From Gnetum montanum (lineage: Eukaryota > Streptophyta > Gnetopsida > Gnetales > Gnetaceae): a DNA stretch of 64,000 nt. The DNA lies in assembly GCA_015680685.1 (NCBI GenBank), contig MNCI01028834.1:506879-570878 (forward strand). The letters run 5' to 3'. The stretch's first letter is position 1, and the number at the start of each line of letters is the position of its first letter. A program made the translations under genes and the position numbers. Positions 10,891 to 23,278 of this stretch are shown here, in pieces. The notes below the pieces were generated by a model that saw only the letters and a list, made by a program, of their open reading frames with translations, made no database searches and was not told where the DNA came from.

Positions 10891-13199
10891 ATTTTTTTAT
10901 TTTTGGGGATCTACCATAATAAATCCCTTTCACCCTCTCCCCTTCCAACAACACTCACCCCCACCCCACTAAATTCAAAAACTTTTGAGGTTTGTATGAT
11001 GCTTTATTTTCTGATTTTTATTATTTGGACCACTCTTTTTCTAGTTAAAGCCTAGTATGTGCAATCTATCATTAATTAGGAAATTTATCATGAATATCAT
11101 GTCAAAAAGTAAATGGATAAATAATATGTATGATAATTTTTTTCTTTATTTTTAAAGTTTAATATGCTTCTTACTAATTCTCTTTTAAATCATATAATTA
11201 AAATTTTACTCTAACTTTAACTAAACAAAAATGAACTTTATAAAATAAAAAAATGAAAAATGTATCTAATAATATTCTAAAACATAACTCTTTCTTTCTT
11301 AATTTTTTTGGCTAAGAGGCTAATTATGAATAGCATTATAATCATACTTTATTTTGTGCATTAAAAATTTTATATATTAAAAAGTTTTTATATTAAAAAT
11401 TTTATGTAGATCACACTAAAGAGAGTTTGCAGAGACTAAATAAAATGTAGAAAAAGAAAGGAAAATGTAACATATGGAAGAAGCTTATAATCTTGAATTG
11501 CAAATAAGATAGAAATGAAAATCATGAAAATTAGCACAAAGCATTTTCAAGGAATTTCACCCCTCATCAATATGCCTTTGATGCTAGATGCATGTCAAAA
11601 ATAGGGATGATAGTAGATAATTTATAAGAAGAACATGATCTTTTCTAAAAGAAAATAGTGAATACTTGTTGAAAAGAATAAAAAAAAATGAATCCTTACA
11701 TTTGCATGTATGAGGGTGCATCACTATTCTAAAGATCAGAAAGTCTGAACATTCGAACTTAATCTATTACAACATTAGGAACCTCTAAAGTTTTAAAATT
11801 TCTTTAGTAGTTTATAAGTTTGGGAAATACATTTACTAGACATGAATCTTATTTTCGAAGTTGCAATAGTTCATGATTTAGAAGCATATTTACATTTAAT
11901 GATTTAGTTAGAGGACTGAAATCCATAATGGAAATAAGGGAAATCCTACTAGTGCTATAAATTCTTCCTTAAATAGCTTGGATGAGAGCAACAACATGTG
12001 AAGTATAAATTTTATGTATAATAATTCGATCAACTATTTGATCTTCATTAAATTTTTTCTTAATTAAAAAATTTTTGGTTCAAAATTTTTATGTGTATGA
12101 TGTGTAGTAACTAAAGAAAGTTGGTAGAGATTGAAAAAAATGTATAAAAAGAAAACTACAGCACATGGACCATGTATTGAATAATTTAGCTTGTAAATGC
12201 TCAACCCATAGGTGTGACTATAGAAGATGCTAATACCAATAGTGTAATGATTTCCAATTATTCCTACAATTGTTATACCTCTACTTGGCTAATTCATAAC
12301 TTCCTTAAATAGAAAGTTCAATTAACATTAGTAATTTCAAGTTTTGTACATACTATTATAAGTTTAGTTTTCATCATCCTATCAATATGTCTCCATATGA
12401 TTTTGGTGTCTAAATATACCCTTTATTCTCTTCTACCTAGCTAATGAATAGTAGGTATTTCCTATGTCCAACCATATGAATCACAAGCATGTACACACAA
12501 TTAGGTTGAATTTTGTTGACTTCTTCTACCTAAGTGCCTATGTCCTAGATAGTAAAATGTGTGCTTACTAGTTGTTATCTTTCCAATCATCACTTTTCTT
12601 ACCTTTCTTAATATGGATAAATGGGATTGAGATGTAAGGTATTTATATTTATAATTTTTTATGAATTTTTATCTATAAAATTATTAAAGAAAGAAATGGT
12701 TAAGATGTTTAAAATAACTAATTAATAACTAAACTAAACTATCTTAGATGTTGTGCATCCATTTCCACTTTTTGTATGCATCCTAAACCTATATTAATAC
12801 TATTGGATTACCAAGTGTTTATTGTTGGGTATACCATGTGTTCACTATTAGCATTACCAAGCATTAGTATATTAGGCTCAATGTGGTCATATTCATGTTA
12901 CTTATGAATTTGAATTTTAAATGCTTAAGCACAAGAAAGTAAATTACATATAAAGTATAATACTTGAAAATAAACTTAAACTAATCCAAATGCTATAATA
13001 AAGAGTAGAAATCATAATTTTATTTTTATTTATGCAACTATGTTTGAGTAAATATTACACTCGATTAAAATTATACAAAATTAATTCAATTCATATTCCA
13101 TGCACTCACAGGGAAATTTTGCTAAATTCTATGGAAGAAAACTACAATAGTTTAGCTAAAGGATTAACTAATGATATCATCAATGTGACTAGTGTTTGC
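10891..13199. other. AT-rich stretch without recognisable gene
   Basis: No open frame or motif could be assigned. Two stretches, about 11370-11480 and 12065-12180, resemble each other (aaaatttttatg, then agagattga or agagactaa, then aaaatgtagaaaaagaaa-like sequence and acatgga), so a short duplicated unit is present. Part of this stretch, toward 13.2 kb, is probably the body of the minus-strand 3' LTR of element E, whose inner edge is at 13320. The outer edge of that LTR was not found. Confidence 0.4.
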
Positions 13200-13200
13200 A

Positions 13201-13332
13201 CTTATATAGGCTTTTGAAGGATAAGCATCAATGCATATGCACCAATGCATCTTGAGATGCATTGATATGATTGTGTTGATGGGCATGCATCAATGTAGCT
13301 ATCTTATTGATACTTAATCATACCCCCACAAT
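13201..13332 (-). promoter_or_regulatory. Polypurine tract, LTR start and TATA box of element E (minus strand)
   Basis: Read on the minus strand, ATTGTGGGGGTA (13332-13321) is a polypurine tract directly followed by TGATTAAGTATC, a good LTR start; A1 has the same arrangement (catgggggta followed by TGATGGG). About 110 bases into the LTR lies cctatataag (13210-13201), a TATA box at a reasonable U3 position. Direct and inverted copies of a gatgcat motif fill the interval. This marks the 3' LTR of a minus-strand element whose pol lies at 43.85-45.33 kb. Confidence 0.55.
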
Positions 13333-13619
13333 TAATTGAAAACTCAGACTTTAAAAAATAAAATGGAATTGAGTTTTTGATAAAACTTAGGGATGTATGG
13401 AACTAACTGATTGACTATAACAAACAAACAAAAATCAAGTATCATTTTGCATCATTACAAAATTAGAGCGATGTACAAAGTGGTTGGATACTTCAAGAAA
13501 AAATTCCAATGTGCCTACTAGATGGATGTAGATAGGATAAAGTCTTCACACAATGCATAGAGATGAAGGCTTCTATGGCATAAAGGATCCTTCATCACAT
13601 CCCTACTCTTCTAAAGGCC

Positions 13620-15629
13620 TAGGCTACACTACTACTATTGCTACTACTATTGAAAGTTGAAAGGCATCCAAAAGCATGTTTATCGTTTTCTCCTTACCAT
13701 GTGGATCATGAGCGATCTAGGCTACTTTGCCTAGATGAGCTTGTGTTAGAGTATTCCACAGGTATGATAGTGTAGGAAACATCTCCCTTACATTAATAAT
13801 CTAAGCTAGGAATTATTTACATTCATTGTTAAATGTATAGATAATGTTTTATAGCTCATGGTATTACTTATTCTTCTAGTTAAGTTCTTAGTAATAAAAA
13901 TTTATCAATGAATTTTCTTTAGAGAACCTCAAGCTCCACATTGGCAATTTATAATGTTTGTTTAGTCTACTTATGGAGCTTGAACTTTACATCATAGAGA
14001 AGATAAGAGTTGTCCACTTTTTTTCCTAATTATAATATAGGCATCTCTACTATTAACATTTTAAGTTTTCATGTAGGAGGTTGGTAAGCTTTATGTATTC
14101 TATCATCTTCTCAATCTGTAAATTTTCCAAGAACATCTCTACTTTGTTGTATGTCTTGAGGCCATCAAGGATGAGCTACCATACATTGCCTATTTGTTGA
14201 AGTTTCTAGATGGATTCATTTATCTTCTTCTTTTCCAATTTGATTTATTTTTCATTGATTACTTTAAGCATCTCGACTTGGTTCTTGTAGTTGTTTTTAT
14301 CTCCCTAGTACTTGAAGATCTTACTTTTCTAGGTGATGATCTTAATTATAGTCTTTGAAAAAATGGCATGAATCTTCTCCATCAAGAGATTCCTATTTTT
14401 TACAAAAAACCTCATCAAATCAAGGTTTATCTTGGCAAGATGTTCATAGTACTAGTGAATCTACTCTATCATCTAGTCCTTATGTTTCTCAACATTCCAT
14501 AGATGATGATTGTCTTTGACTAGTGCTAGCTTTTCCTTATGATTTTTTTTCAAAATTGTAGCTGAGTGAATTCATCATTGCCTCTAACAATGATGCATCA
14601 AAAATTATCATTTCTTTAGCTATTAGAAAGCTTCATCTTTAATAAACTTTGGCATAAGAATGGTAAGATTTGAAAAGTGGGCTTTGGGTTCTACAACCTT
14701 GGTGGTTAGACATAAATTTCTAATAGTGGCCACCTTGAGTTTTGTGTTTTTCATTAGCAACATTCCTCTTGTCTCTAGTAGCTATGAATAGGTAGATGAA
14801 ATGTCTTTTGGGATATCAATGATCTTTAGAATTAGTTTCCTGACTCCCACTAGTTACTCTAATACTTCTTATGTTGGATTGCACTCATCCTTCCACTTCC
14901 TAATCCTACTAATACTTGTACATCTTCCATGATAGCAACATCAAGGATAGATGTTGTAGGAGTACTTAGAGCTTCTTCAATTTGATTAACTACCACCTCT
15001 ATTACTATCTTGTAGCCCTTGTGTGACATAACTAGGACTATCACTCTCTTACCTTCTTCTAACATTATAGAGAAGGATGCTATATTTCTAGAAAATTCAA
15101 GAAATTTTTGTTTTATTATTGACATAGTAACTTCTTAGTCACTTAGATTGGAGCAAATGGATGTCTATTTTCTTTGTGAAGAAAGCAGTAGGATCATCTC
15201 ATTCCTCAACTATATAATGATCCTTACAACCTTGTTTAGATGGTTCATGGATGGTTTGTATACTAAAGGCTCTTCACCACTTCTAGAGACTTCTTATTAT
15301 TATAACTACTACTCTATAAATTTTCTTAGATGTTCTATACTTACCATAATTTATGGTATTATCTTTGGTGCTACAAGTGTTACATTCCAATTCCCAAATG
15401 ATGCAGTTGCCTAATGAAGATTGTGTCTCTTCATAACAAGTATTATTGTCATCTTAACAAGATCCAAAAGGGTAGTTGTGATTAAGACCCAAAAGGACAT
15501 GTTGTAATAATGGACATGTCTCTTAAGGTAACTATTGGGGGCTTGAACTAAGGCATTTATACCTAGGGTTAGAGGTCATGCCAGCATGGGAATGGTGGAG
15601 CAAGTATAGGAAATTCATGGAGTGACAAA
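13620..15629 (-). pseudogene. Element E downstream ORF, C-terminal coiled-coil part (decayed)
   Basis: The minus strand keeps long protein-like runs in shifting frames: an open 88-codon stretch from 15125, then LVGVRKLILKIIDIPKDISS, then LMEKIHAIFSKTIIKIIT, then NQVEMLKVINE, then LKTYNKVEMFLENLQIEKMI (about 14100) and further runs to about 13640. Charged residues alternate with I and L in heptad-like spacing, suggesting coiled coil. The protein is not recognised by name. It lies between the integrase of E and its polypurine tract, the position of the env-like ORF of Athila elements. On the other side of the A1 insertion the same strand continues at 22693. Function unknown. Confidence 0.4.
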
Positions 15630-15634
15630 GCTAG

Positions 15635-16458
15635 TGATGGGACGTGATATCGCATGGGCCGCAATATCGCGTATGCGATATCGCATCCCATCATATTGCA
15701 TCGGCCCCTGCTTTATTGCATACACGATATCATAGCTCGTCACCTTCTCTATAAATAAGAGGTGGCTTTCCCTTATTTCTTCATCTAGATCTAGACCCTT
15801 AGCTAAACTCTGGTAGTTTTACCATTCTAGAGATAGAATAATTTCCATGTGTCCGCAGTAGGAGTCTCAAAGTGAACGGATCTTTATTCGAGCAAATTGT
15901 ACCTGAACACACATCTATGTACGAAAATAAAGATGAACTTTTTGATAAACCTTGTAGCATGTGGACTAAGATAAATAGGAATTAATTAATGTTAAATGCT
16001 TATTTTCTTTCTTAGATAATTAATCTCTCTCAACCCTCAACTCTCCTAGTTAAGTGCATTCAGTACAACCGCTTTGAGCACGTGTGCTATGCTTGGTAAC
16101 CCACTAACGAATAGCGTTTGGTAATCTCAGTAGTGTTGCACTAGTTCAAGTTGTGTACAGCAAGTGGAAACTAATAATGATGCTAGGACAATTAGAACTT
16201 AGTTAATTAAAGTTAGTCATTTAGTCTCTTCACCTCTTAGCATAGGCATTAAAAAGATAAAAGACATAAAAATCATATACCTCATACTTACTTAACCATA
16301 CAACAGTGACAATACAAGTAAGTATGGGAAGACAATAATTGATTAACCTTAATTTTTCCATAAGGCATGTAAGCACTTAGTCCTTGGAGTTCGACTGGAT
16401 CGCACATGAGACGCTCGTATTCGTATGGTTGAGTGTAGGGGTACCTCTCCACTCATCA
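15635..16458 (+). repeat. 5' LTR of A1
   Basis: 824 bases, TG...CA, matching 21858-22687 throughout. The first 100 bases hold a cluster of gatatcgc-type palindromes. A TATA box at 15750-15757 is followed by the transcribed R/U5 part with two long conserved blocks. The last 180 bases also match 1-181. Confidence 0.92.
15750..15757 (+). promoter_or_regulatory. TATA box of the A1 5' LTR
   Basis: TATAAATA about 115 bases inside the LTR, conserved in the 3' LTR at 21973-21980. It is the likely start point of element transcription, with the palindrome cluster just upstream as a possible regulatory region. Confidence 0.65.
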
Positions 16459-16459
16459 T

Positions 16460-16477
16460 TGGCACCTTTGTCGAGGA
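16460..16477 (+). other. Primer-binding site of A1, tRNA-Asp type
   Basis: TGGCACCTTTGTCGAGGA begins two bases after the 5' LTR. Athila elements use TGGCGCCGTTGCCGGGGA, complementary to tRNA-Asp; this copy differs by four substitutions, three of them C-to-T or G-to-A. It supports the Athila-like assignment and the orientation. Confidence 0.75.
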
Positions 16478-16603
16478 CTTAGTTGTTTGTGCACTACGTA
16501 GAACATAGGAAATCATCCACATCGTTGCAAAGCTTAAATAAACCCTTAGGGTTAATCAAGAGAAAAATAACATAACAGTAAATAGCATGCTGAACAGACT
16601 AAA

Positions 16604-19130
16604 ATGTCTTCTTCTCCACACAAAAGCACTTCACCACCTAGGACCAACCCTAGAGACAGTCGGCGGCATAATGCACATAACCAAAATCTGCTAGTTCCTC
16701 AAGAATTCAGTGTGGTATATGTTGATCTAGATGAATATATACTCAAATACCTTTGTCTTCCATCAAGATGAACAACTACATTGGAGAGACTTGGAGGGTA
16801 ACATAGTATTGCCTCCAGACAGAGCAGCCCCCAACATGCTCCTTTGTGCCCTTGCACGAATAGGCATGTCACAATTATACGTTGAGTACGTTGCATACGA
16901 TTACAATGCAAGGGACTACCATCCCATAGAAGCGCAACATCAACGGGACTCATGGTAGGAGTTACCACACATCGTTGAAGGGCAAAGGCCCAATGCTTCA
17001 CCCATATTAAACGAAATTGAGGGTGGTGAACCTGTTTTCCTAGGTTCTCCACAAAATAATGTTCCCCCTCCTAATGACGGTCAAGTGGTGGTGTATCAGA
17101 ACCTATGCTCCACGATTCACAATCTTGGTTTTGATCCCCAAGAACACCAAGTGTTCAACGAGGGAACACGAGCACATGATAAGGGTGAGCATTCTGATTA
17201 TCATCACGATCGGAGTTGGGACCACAGAAGAGAAGGTAGGGAACATCATCATGGCGATGGTTCTCCTTTTTTTTTCCTTCATCACCACATTCACCCTCAC
17301 CTTCAACATCATGATGCAATAACAAGAAACCTAACCATGAGGATAAGGGTAAGCAAAATGAGAGACCTTGACGAGAGAGTCGAGAGAGAGGATGAGGGCA
17401 CTCTAGAGAATCAAGGCATGAAATAAGGGAAAGTAGGAAACCGCATAGACATCATAGACACCATGAAAGAAATGACCATGATGAACCCATACTTGCAACC
17501 TAAAACATGTTAGACATAACGTAGGCCATTAGAATACCTACAAGGCACCAAAAAGATAGTCGAATCAAGAGGCTAGACATGAATAATATCCCACGATTTG
17601 AGGGGGGATACAACGTTGATCTGCAAAACCACTTATAGGCATTTCACAATGCCTGTGCCTTGTAGAACATTGAAAATGAGTGGGAAAAGCTAAATTTGTT
17701 TCCAAGGACACTCATAAAAGAAGAAAAAAGCTGGTACTAGTCCTTAGAGCCAGAATCCATTCAAAGGTGGAGTACGGTGCTAGAACTATTTAACGATAAA
17801 TATCAGATGTACTCCCGAGTGTCCAACTTGCAAAAGTAGATCCAAGAATGGAAGTAGGGTAATCACAAACCCTTGGATGCTGCCATGGGCCGATATTATG
17901 CACTATTACATATTTTCCCGAGCGATGGTTACACACAATGTGATCAACTACGCCATCTCATAGATGGGCTAAGACATGAAACCAGGAGAACCCTTGGAAC
18001 ATATGCCCAAGGGAGATTATCAGAGCTTAGGTCCCATGACATTCATAGATTATTGGAGCAAGTAGCTAAGGAAGAAGGAGAGCTACATAAGAGAGAAAAT
18101 GCAAAAGAGTATGGCGTGATCCTTCCCTCCGAAAGAGGGGAGTAAGATTCTGTGAGGAGGAGGATGAGACACCACTCAAAGAGTTGGTGCATAGGGAAAC
18201 CTTGCCGCTGCAAAAATTAACAACAAAAGTGTTGGCTAAGGTATACCAAATGTGGGACTCCTTAGATAGTATATTTGAAATCATTCTAAAAATTGTAGAG
18301 TCTAAGGAGCAAAATAGTGACCATGATAAGAAAAAGAAGAGGGATTTGGACCATGCCAATAACAAAGGTAAGAGTAAAATGGCTATCACTGAAGAGGTTA
18401 TGGATTTCGATACAGACAATGACGATGGATGTGAGATATGCCAATATGACCATCCTAAGGGATGTTGCCCAATAATCTCACATCTGCAAGAGTCTGGGAT
18501 GTATGCACTCAACCCACGACTTAACAAATGGCAAGCACCCCATCAGTTACCTTATCCCCAAGGTCACCCAAGGAAATTCCACCAACCCTTAACATATTCT
18601 CCATGTGGAACTCCACCACAACCTATTGAACAACACCAACAGTGGCAATATCCACAGTCATGGGGGATGCCACTGCCAAGGCAACGATACCCTTATCGGC
18701 AACCAAATCTATATGGCTACTACGTGCAACAGCCAACCTCTCCACCTAACTATATTGGTCATATGACACCACAACCTCACTACCAAGCTTGGGAGTATTA
18801 TAGGAATCCTTCTCCTGGGAGAGACACACCACATGCATATCATCCTCCAAATCCATCAACATCTCTTACACCAATAGCTCCGCTACCATCCGCTCCAGCG
18901 ATGTAGGGGAAACTTCCCACTCAATTGTAGCAACGCAATGCTATGAGAGCCATAAACCGTCAACCCGTTGCTAGTTCTAATAACCGTACAAGGAGAAGAC
19001 CTTTCTTTAGAACCAACACTCCAAACAAGCTCTCACAACCACAAGTGGTTGAGCCTTCGAATATTCCTCCATCAAATAAGGCTTCAGAGCTCCCTTCAAA
19101 CCAACAATAGAGCTCAAGCACATGGTTATG
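16604..19130 (+). pseudogene. A1 gag (decayed, Athila-like)
   Basis: Gag begins at the ATG at 16604 (MSSSPHKSTSPPRTNPR), 126 bases after the primer-binding site. It passes into another frame near 16735 and continues through 17426, with a stop at 16956 and a histidine-rich patch at about 17160-17310. The capsid domain follows at about 17580-18145 (PRFEGGYNVDLQNHL; GRYYALLHIFPSDG; LIDGLRHETRRTLG). A zinc-finger-like CEICQYDHPKGCCP at about 18430-18470 resembles the Athila gag motif C..C...H....C. A proline-, glutamine- and tyrosine-rich tail runs to 18906 and beyond. At least three frame changes and several stops make it dead. Confidence 0.7.
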
Positions 19131-19134
19131 TTAA

Positions 19135-19958
19135 CACATAACGTCACTGACTGGATCAAGGAGGGCCACCTTCTCAGGAAATTCTCTAATCTTGGAAGTC
19201 CCTTGATTTATCTCCAAGTCGCTGGGAATGAACCTTATAAAGCTCTTTTGGACTCAGGTTCGAGAGTAAACTTGATATCACAAGAAATGTATAAAGCTTA
19301 GAACCTGCCTCCACTAAAGAAGAGTAATATTCACTTAGAGCTAGCTGACTAGTCCATCACTATTCCCTTGGGACTGGTGGAGGACATTATTACCACTATG
19401 TGTGGTTGGTCATACCTAGTTGATTTCCTAGTGATACAAGTCAACAATGACAAAGGAGACTTCCCAATAATAATGGGAAGGGCATGGCTAAGTACCATTA
19501 ATGCATTCCTAGGAATTCATGATCTTTCCCTAAAAATATCTAAGGAAAAAACTTGTGGAAATATCGAGAAGAAGAAAGTTCCATGCATCACATATAGTGA
19601 TACAGAGGGTGATGGCGTACAAGGATGTTCAACATTTCCTGCATGCAACCGGTGTGCCCAGGGAATTAACATACAAAGATGCCTATATGTAGCAACCACA
19701 CAACAAGAAAACACCCAATGGTTGATAGCTAACCAAAATAGCAACTCACCAATATGTATCGAACTACCTGGGGGACCAATGTGTGCTCATGTCAAAAGCA
19801 TAGATACATTGGAGCAAGAGCGTAGCCAACTTTCAACCCTTAACCTGAAAACATCAATTGGGAGAAGTTGGACACTTCTAAAAAATTCAAAAAAATGCTC
19901 ATTATTTCAGATCTCTCCCTTTCAATTCAGTCATTGGGGAGGTGGCCACCTATGCTGA
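19135..19958 (+). pseudogene. A1 retropepsin-like protease
   Basis: The active site ALLDSGSRVNLISQEMYKA at about 19240-19297 keeps D-S-G. It is followed by LPPLKKSNIHLELAD, then SITIPLGLVEDIITT, DFLVIQV, and IIMGRAWLSTINAFLGIHDL, the usual flap and ILGRPFL.T blocks of this family. Only two stops (about 19300 and 19350) break the frame, which then stays open to 19958. The last 130 residues of the open frame are not recognised and show no RT motifs. The protease would process gag. Confidence 0.7.
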
Positions 19959-21848
19959 TCATTTCAAGCCCTCAGTTCCTTTTTTAAGTTTTTTGTTTTA
20001 CACATTTTTGTTTTACAAATTCCTGTAACTTTCCTTGTTTTTGTTTTGCAACATCGATCATACTTCTTTGTTTATTTGTGTGTTTATTTATTTTTGTTTT
20101 TGTTTTATTTTGTTACGTTTGTCACTTAATAAGTGCTTTGATGGTGGTATGAACTGTATTCCATTGATTGCTAATGTTTGGTTTTTACCTTTAAGTTATG
20201 ATGTTGATACTAAGGTATGGTTCTTTTGATATAATAGGCAATGAGTCCACTTCATCCATACATCCATAAATTTCTATGGTCTCTCTTAGCTTGCAACTGT
20301 ATAGTCCCTTCCTTAAACAATAAGAACTATCAATGAATTGGTGACTGGGCATTTCTCAAACTAAGGAAGGACTCAAGGTCTGAAAAGGGTGTGACTTCAA
20401 GGGAACTTGATGCATTTGTGCTAGCCATTGTCTTAGGTGCTTGGATGTTTTCTTCTTGAGTCTCCTGTATCATTCTGATGCTACTCCATTATCAGGAAGC
20501 TGAGCTAATAAAAATAATAAGTCTTTGCATGGTGTGGTTCTCACACAAAACACACAAAAAAACAAATTAGTAAGAATTCAAAGCATGTCCCTTAGATAGA
20601 ATAACCCTCTAGGCTACAAGAACTAGTTATGGAACTAAATAAAAATGTTCCCTCTAACTAAGGCCCTTATTGCTTCCTACCTTCTCTTCTTTCATTCATC
20701 AAAATGGTGGTGACTCTTTGGTGGAGACATTCTTGTTACTTCAAGTGGATGGATTGGCTGAATGTATTAATGCAAAGTCACTGGATGTGGATGGTTTGAG
20801 GCTGGATTTGGAATGAGATCTAATAAGTCATATTAACCATTAATACAAAAGGGGTTGTACATCACCTTGTTCTTAAGACTCCATTCCATTCTCTTCTTTC
20901 CATCTTTCTTTCCCCATTTATCACCTCATTGTCGGTTGTATCAGTAGTCTATATTTTGTTTGATGCATTGTTTTCTTTTTGGTAAACTCTTGTGGTTAAT
21001 ACTTTAACTCTTGTCTCTAAATGACATTCCTAGAGCCTATGAACACTTTGAATGTGGGATTATCAGGGCATTAAGGGCATGGGCCTGCTTTGGGAAAGAC
21101 CCACTGGCATTTCTATTTTGTACACGCATTAATTTCTTTCCCTTAAACATTTATGAAATCTCCATTTATTTTGTTCATCTCCATATTTGACATCCATTTT
21201 ATTGGTATGGCCAGTGTTTCTTTTTCTCCATCTTTCTTATTCCTTATCTTTTTCAATTCTATCACTACCGAAGGTTCACTCTCAGTCATGGGGGTCCTGG
21301 TCCAATTTTTTCAATTTTTCTCTTAACCCCTACACCTCAGGTAGCTACCAGTATTATATCTCCAGATCTACATTAGCCATATCACAACTTAGCCAATGGA
21401 CCTTACACTAAGGCAAGGTATTAACTGCATTTTGATTCATTTACCCTTGCTAATATCAAACTATGTGGTGTGTGCAGATGGCAATCATACAACAATGGAT
21501 TGGATCTAGAGAAAACACTTGGAATGGACTGGTGCTGAAGCAGTATGCAAGGAACAATATTGATGATGCGCTTATGGATGAACAATGAAAAGTGCAATCT
21601 TGGCGTCGGCAGCAATAGACTTCTTCTTATCTCTCTCTCTTCTTTCTTCTCTCTCAGCTACCAAATAAGGCTTAACGTCAAATATGTATAGTGTTCACTC
21701 GTGTTGTCATGAACACTAAATTTTGTCATGTATTGTAATGATGATCCATTCACATGTCACCCCATTCACAATTATTATCATTCAAGTCAATAATCCCATA
21801 CCCTCCCAATATTTTGTAAGGAACTCAAGGATGAGTTTTCATTCAATC
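19959..21848 (+). other. Non-coding interior of A1
   Basis: About 1.9 kb without coding signal. It begins with a T-rich stretch (about 19980-20110) and ends in pyrimidine-rich runs (about 21620-21660). No RT, RNase H or integrase block was found in any frame. If the region is a deleted pol, no remnant is left. Confidence 0.6.
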
Positions 21849-22687
21849 ATGGGGGTATGATGGGACACAATATCGCATGGGCTGTGATATCGCATACATG
21901 ATATCGTGTCCCATCATATCACATCAGCCCCTGTGATATCACGTACGTGATATCGCAACCCGTTTCCTGGTCTATAAATAAAAGGAAGCTTTCCCTTGTT
22001 TTCTCATCTAGATCTAGACCCTTAACTAAACTCTGGCAGTTTTACCATTCCAAAGATAGAATAATTTCCATGTGCCTGCAGTAGGAGTCTCAGAGTGAAC
22101 AGATCTTTATTTGAGCAAATTATACCTGAGCACACATTTGTGTACGGAAATAAAGATGAACTTTCTGATAAACCTTGCAACATGTGGACAAAGCTAAATA
22201 GGAATTAATTAATGTTAAATTCTTAATTTCTTTCTTAGATAATTAATCTCTTTCAACCCTCAACTATCCTACTTAAGTGCATTCAGTACGACCTCTTCGA
22301 GCACATGTGCTATTCTTGATAACCCACTAACGAATAGCATTTGGTAATCCCAGTAGCATTGCACTAGTTTAGGGTGTGTATGAAAAGTGGAACAAATACA
22401 GATGCTAGAAAAATTAGAACTGATTTAATTAAAGTTAGTCATTTAGTCTCTTCACCCTTCACCTCTTAGCATAGGTCTTAAAAAGATAAAAGACATAAAA
22501 ATCATATACCTCAAACTTACTTAACCATACAACCGTGACAATACAAGTAAGTCTGGGAAGACAATGATTAATTAACCTTAAGTGTTCCATAAGTCATGTA
22601 AGAACTTAGTCCTTGGATTTTGACCAGATTGCATGTGAGCTGCTCGTATTCGTATGGTTGAGTGTAGGGGTACCTCATCACTCATTA
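21849..22687 (+). repeat. Polypurine tract and 3' LTR of A1
   Basis: The purine tract atgggggta (21849-21857) is followed at once by the 830-base LTR starting TGATGGGACAC at 21858. The LTR ends ctcatta at 22687 (ctcatca in the 5' copy) and is followed by gctgg, matching gctag before the 5' LTR. Several GATATC palindromes are retained; others have decayed by transitions. Confidence 0.9.
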
Positions 22688-22692
22688 GCTGG

Positions 22693-23273
22693 TATAGGCA
22701 AGTCACGGGAAGCTGGGTGAAATAGGATAGTAAGTGGATTGGCCATCTCTTCTAGCCAGGTTATAGGCCTAACCATGGTGGTAGTGCTAGATTGCCTCTA
22801 AGGGAAAGATTCCAAAGGAAGAAAAGTCCAAGGAACACTCTTAGAGCATGATTCGGATACACTTTTCCATATCAATAAAGCATTCTTTTATTTCTTTTTC
22901 TACATTTTTCCTATTATTTTCTTTATACATAATTCCAAATATTACTTATATTTTTCATTTTGGTATGTTTTATTCACATGCATAATGTCTAATATATCAT
23001 AGTAACTTTACCCTTCACCTCTTCACATCCAAGGACATGATATCATAGTAAGTGATGGTGATGGTGGTTGTTTCAACTCTTGAATCTTGATTGGTACTTT
23101 ATCTATCATCATTTCCTATCATGATGTGGTAGCTTTAAAAATTACATCATTCATGTTGCAAGCCATCTCTCCTATTTTAGAATATTTTTTAATAAGGCTT
23201 GCAAAGGAGAGTATCTTCCTATCCTTCTCATTCTCCTTTAAATGCTTCTCTATTTCAAGGAAGATAAGCTAGT
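22693..23273 (-). pseudogene. Element E downstream ORF, middle part (decayed)
   Basis: On the minus strand, from 23273 downward, a frame reads LIFLEIEKHLKENEKDRKIL, then SFASLIKKYSKIGEMA and NDVIFKATTS before two stops at about 23108. When the solo LTR at 23279-25687 and one copy of its duplication are ignored, this continues in frame from the segment at 25693-25850, so one protein was cut by that insertion. The part nearer 22700 is less readable. The protein is unnamed; it is probably the ORF between integrase and 3' LTR of element E. Confidence 0.45.
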
Positions 23274-23278
23274 GTAGG

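Larger units (their letters stand above)
15635..22687 (+). mobile_element. A1: Athila-like LTR element with gag and protease only
   Basis: A structurally clear 7.05-kb element. Its LTRs of 824 and 830 bases start TGATGGGAC; the 5' copy ends CATCA and the 3' copy CATTA. It is flanked by a near-perfect 5-bp target duplication (gctag at 15630-15634, gctgg at 22688-22692). A tRNA-Asp-type primer-binding site follows the 5' LTR and a polypurine tract (catgggggta) precedes the 3' LTR. The interior codes for gag and a retropepsin but shows no RT, RNase H or integrase; 19959-21848 is non-coding. It therefore resembles gag-only elements that depend on a full Athila partner. It inserted into the older minus-strand element E. 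Confidence 0.9.

Noticed and set aside
17103-17312. Frames opposite and beside the histidine-rich part of A1 gag
   Set aside because: Low-complexity sequence leaves several frames open; only the gag phase continues into recognisable neighbours.
20641-21848. Possible remains of pol in A1
   Set aside because: All frames were scanned for RT, RNase H and integrase blocks and none was found.
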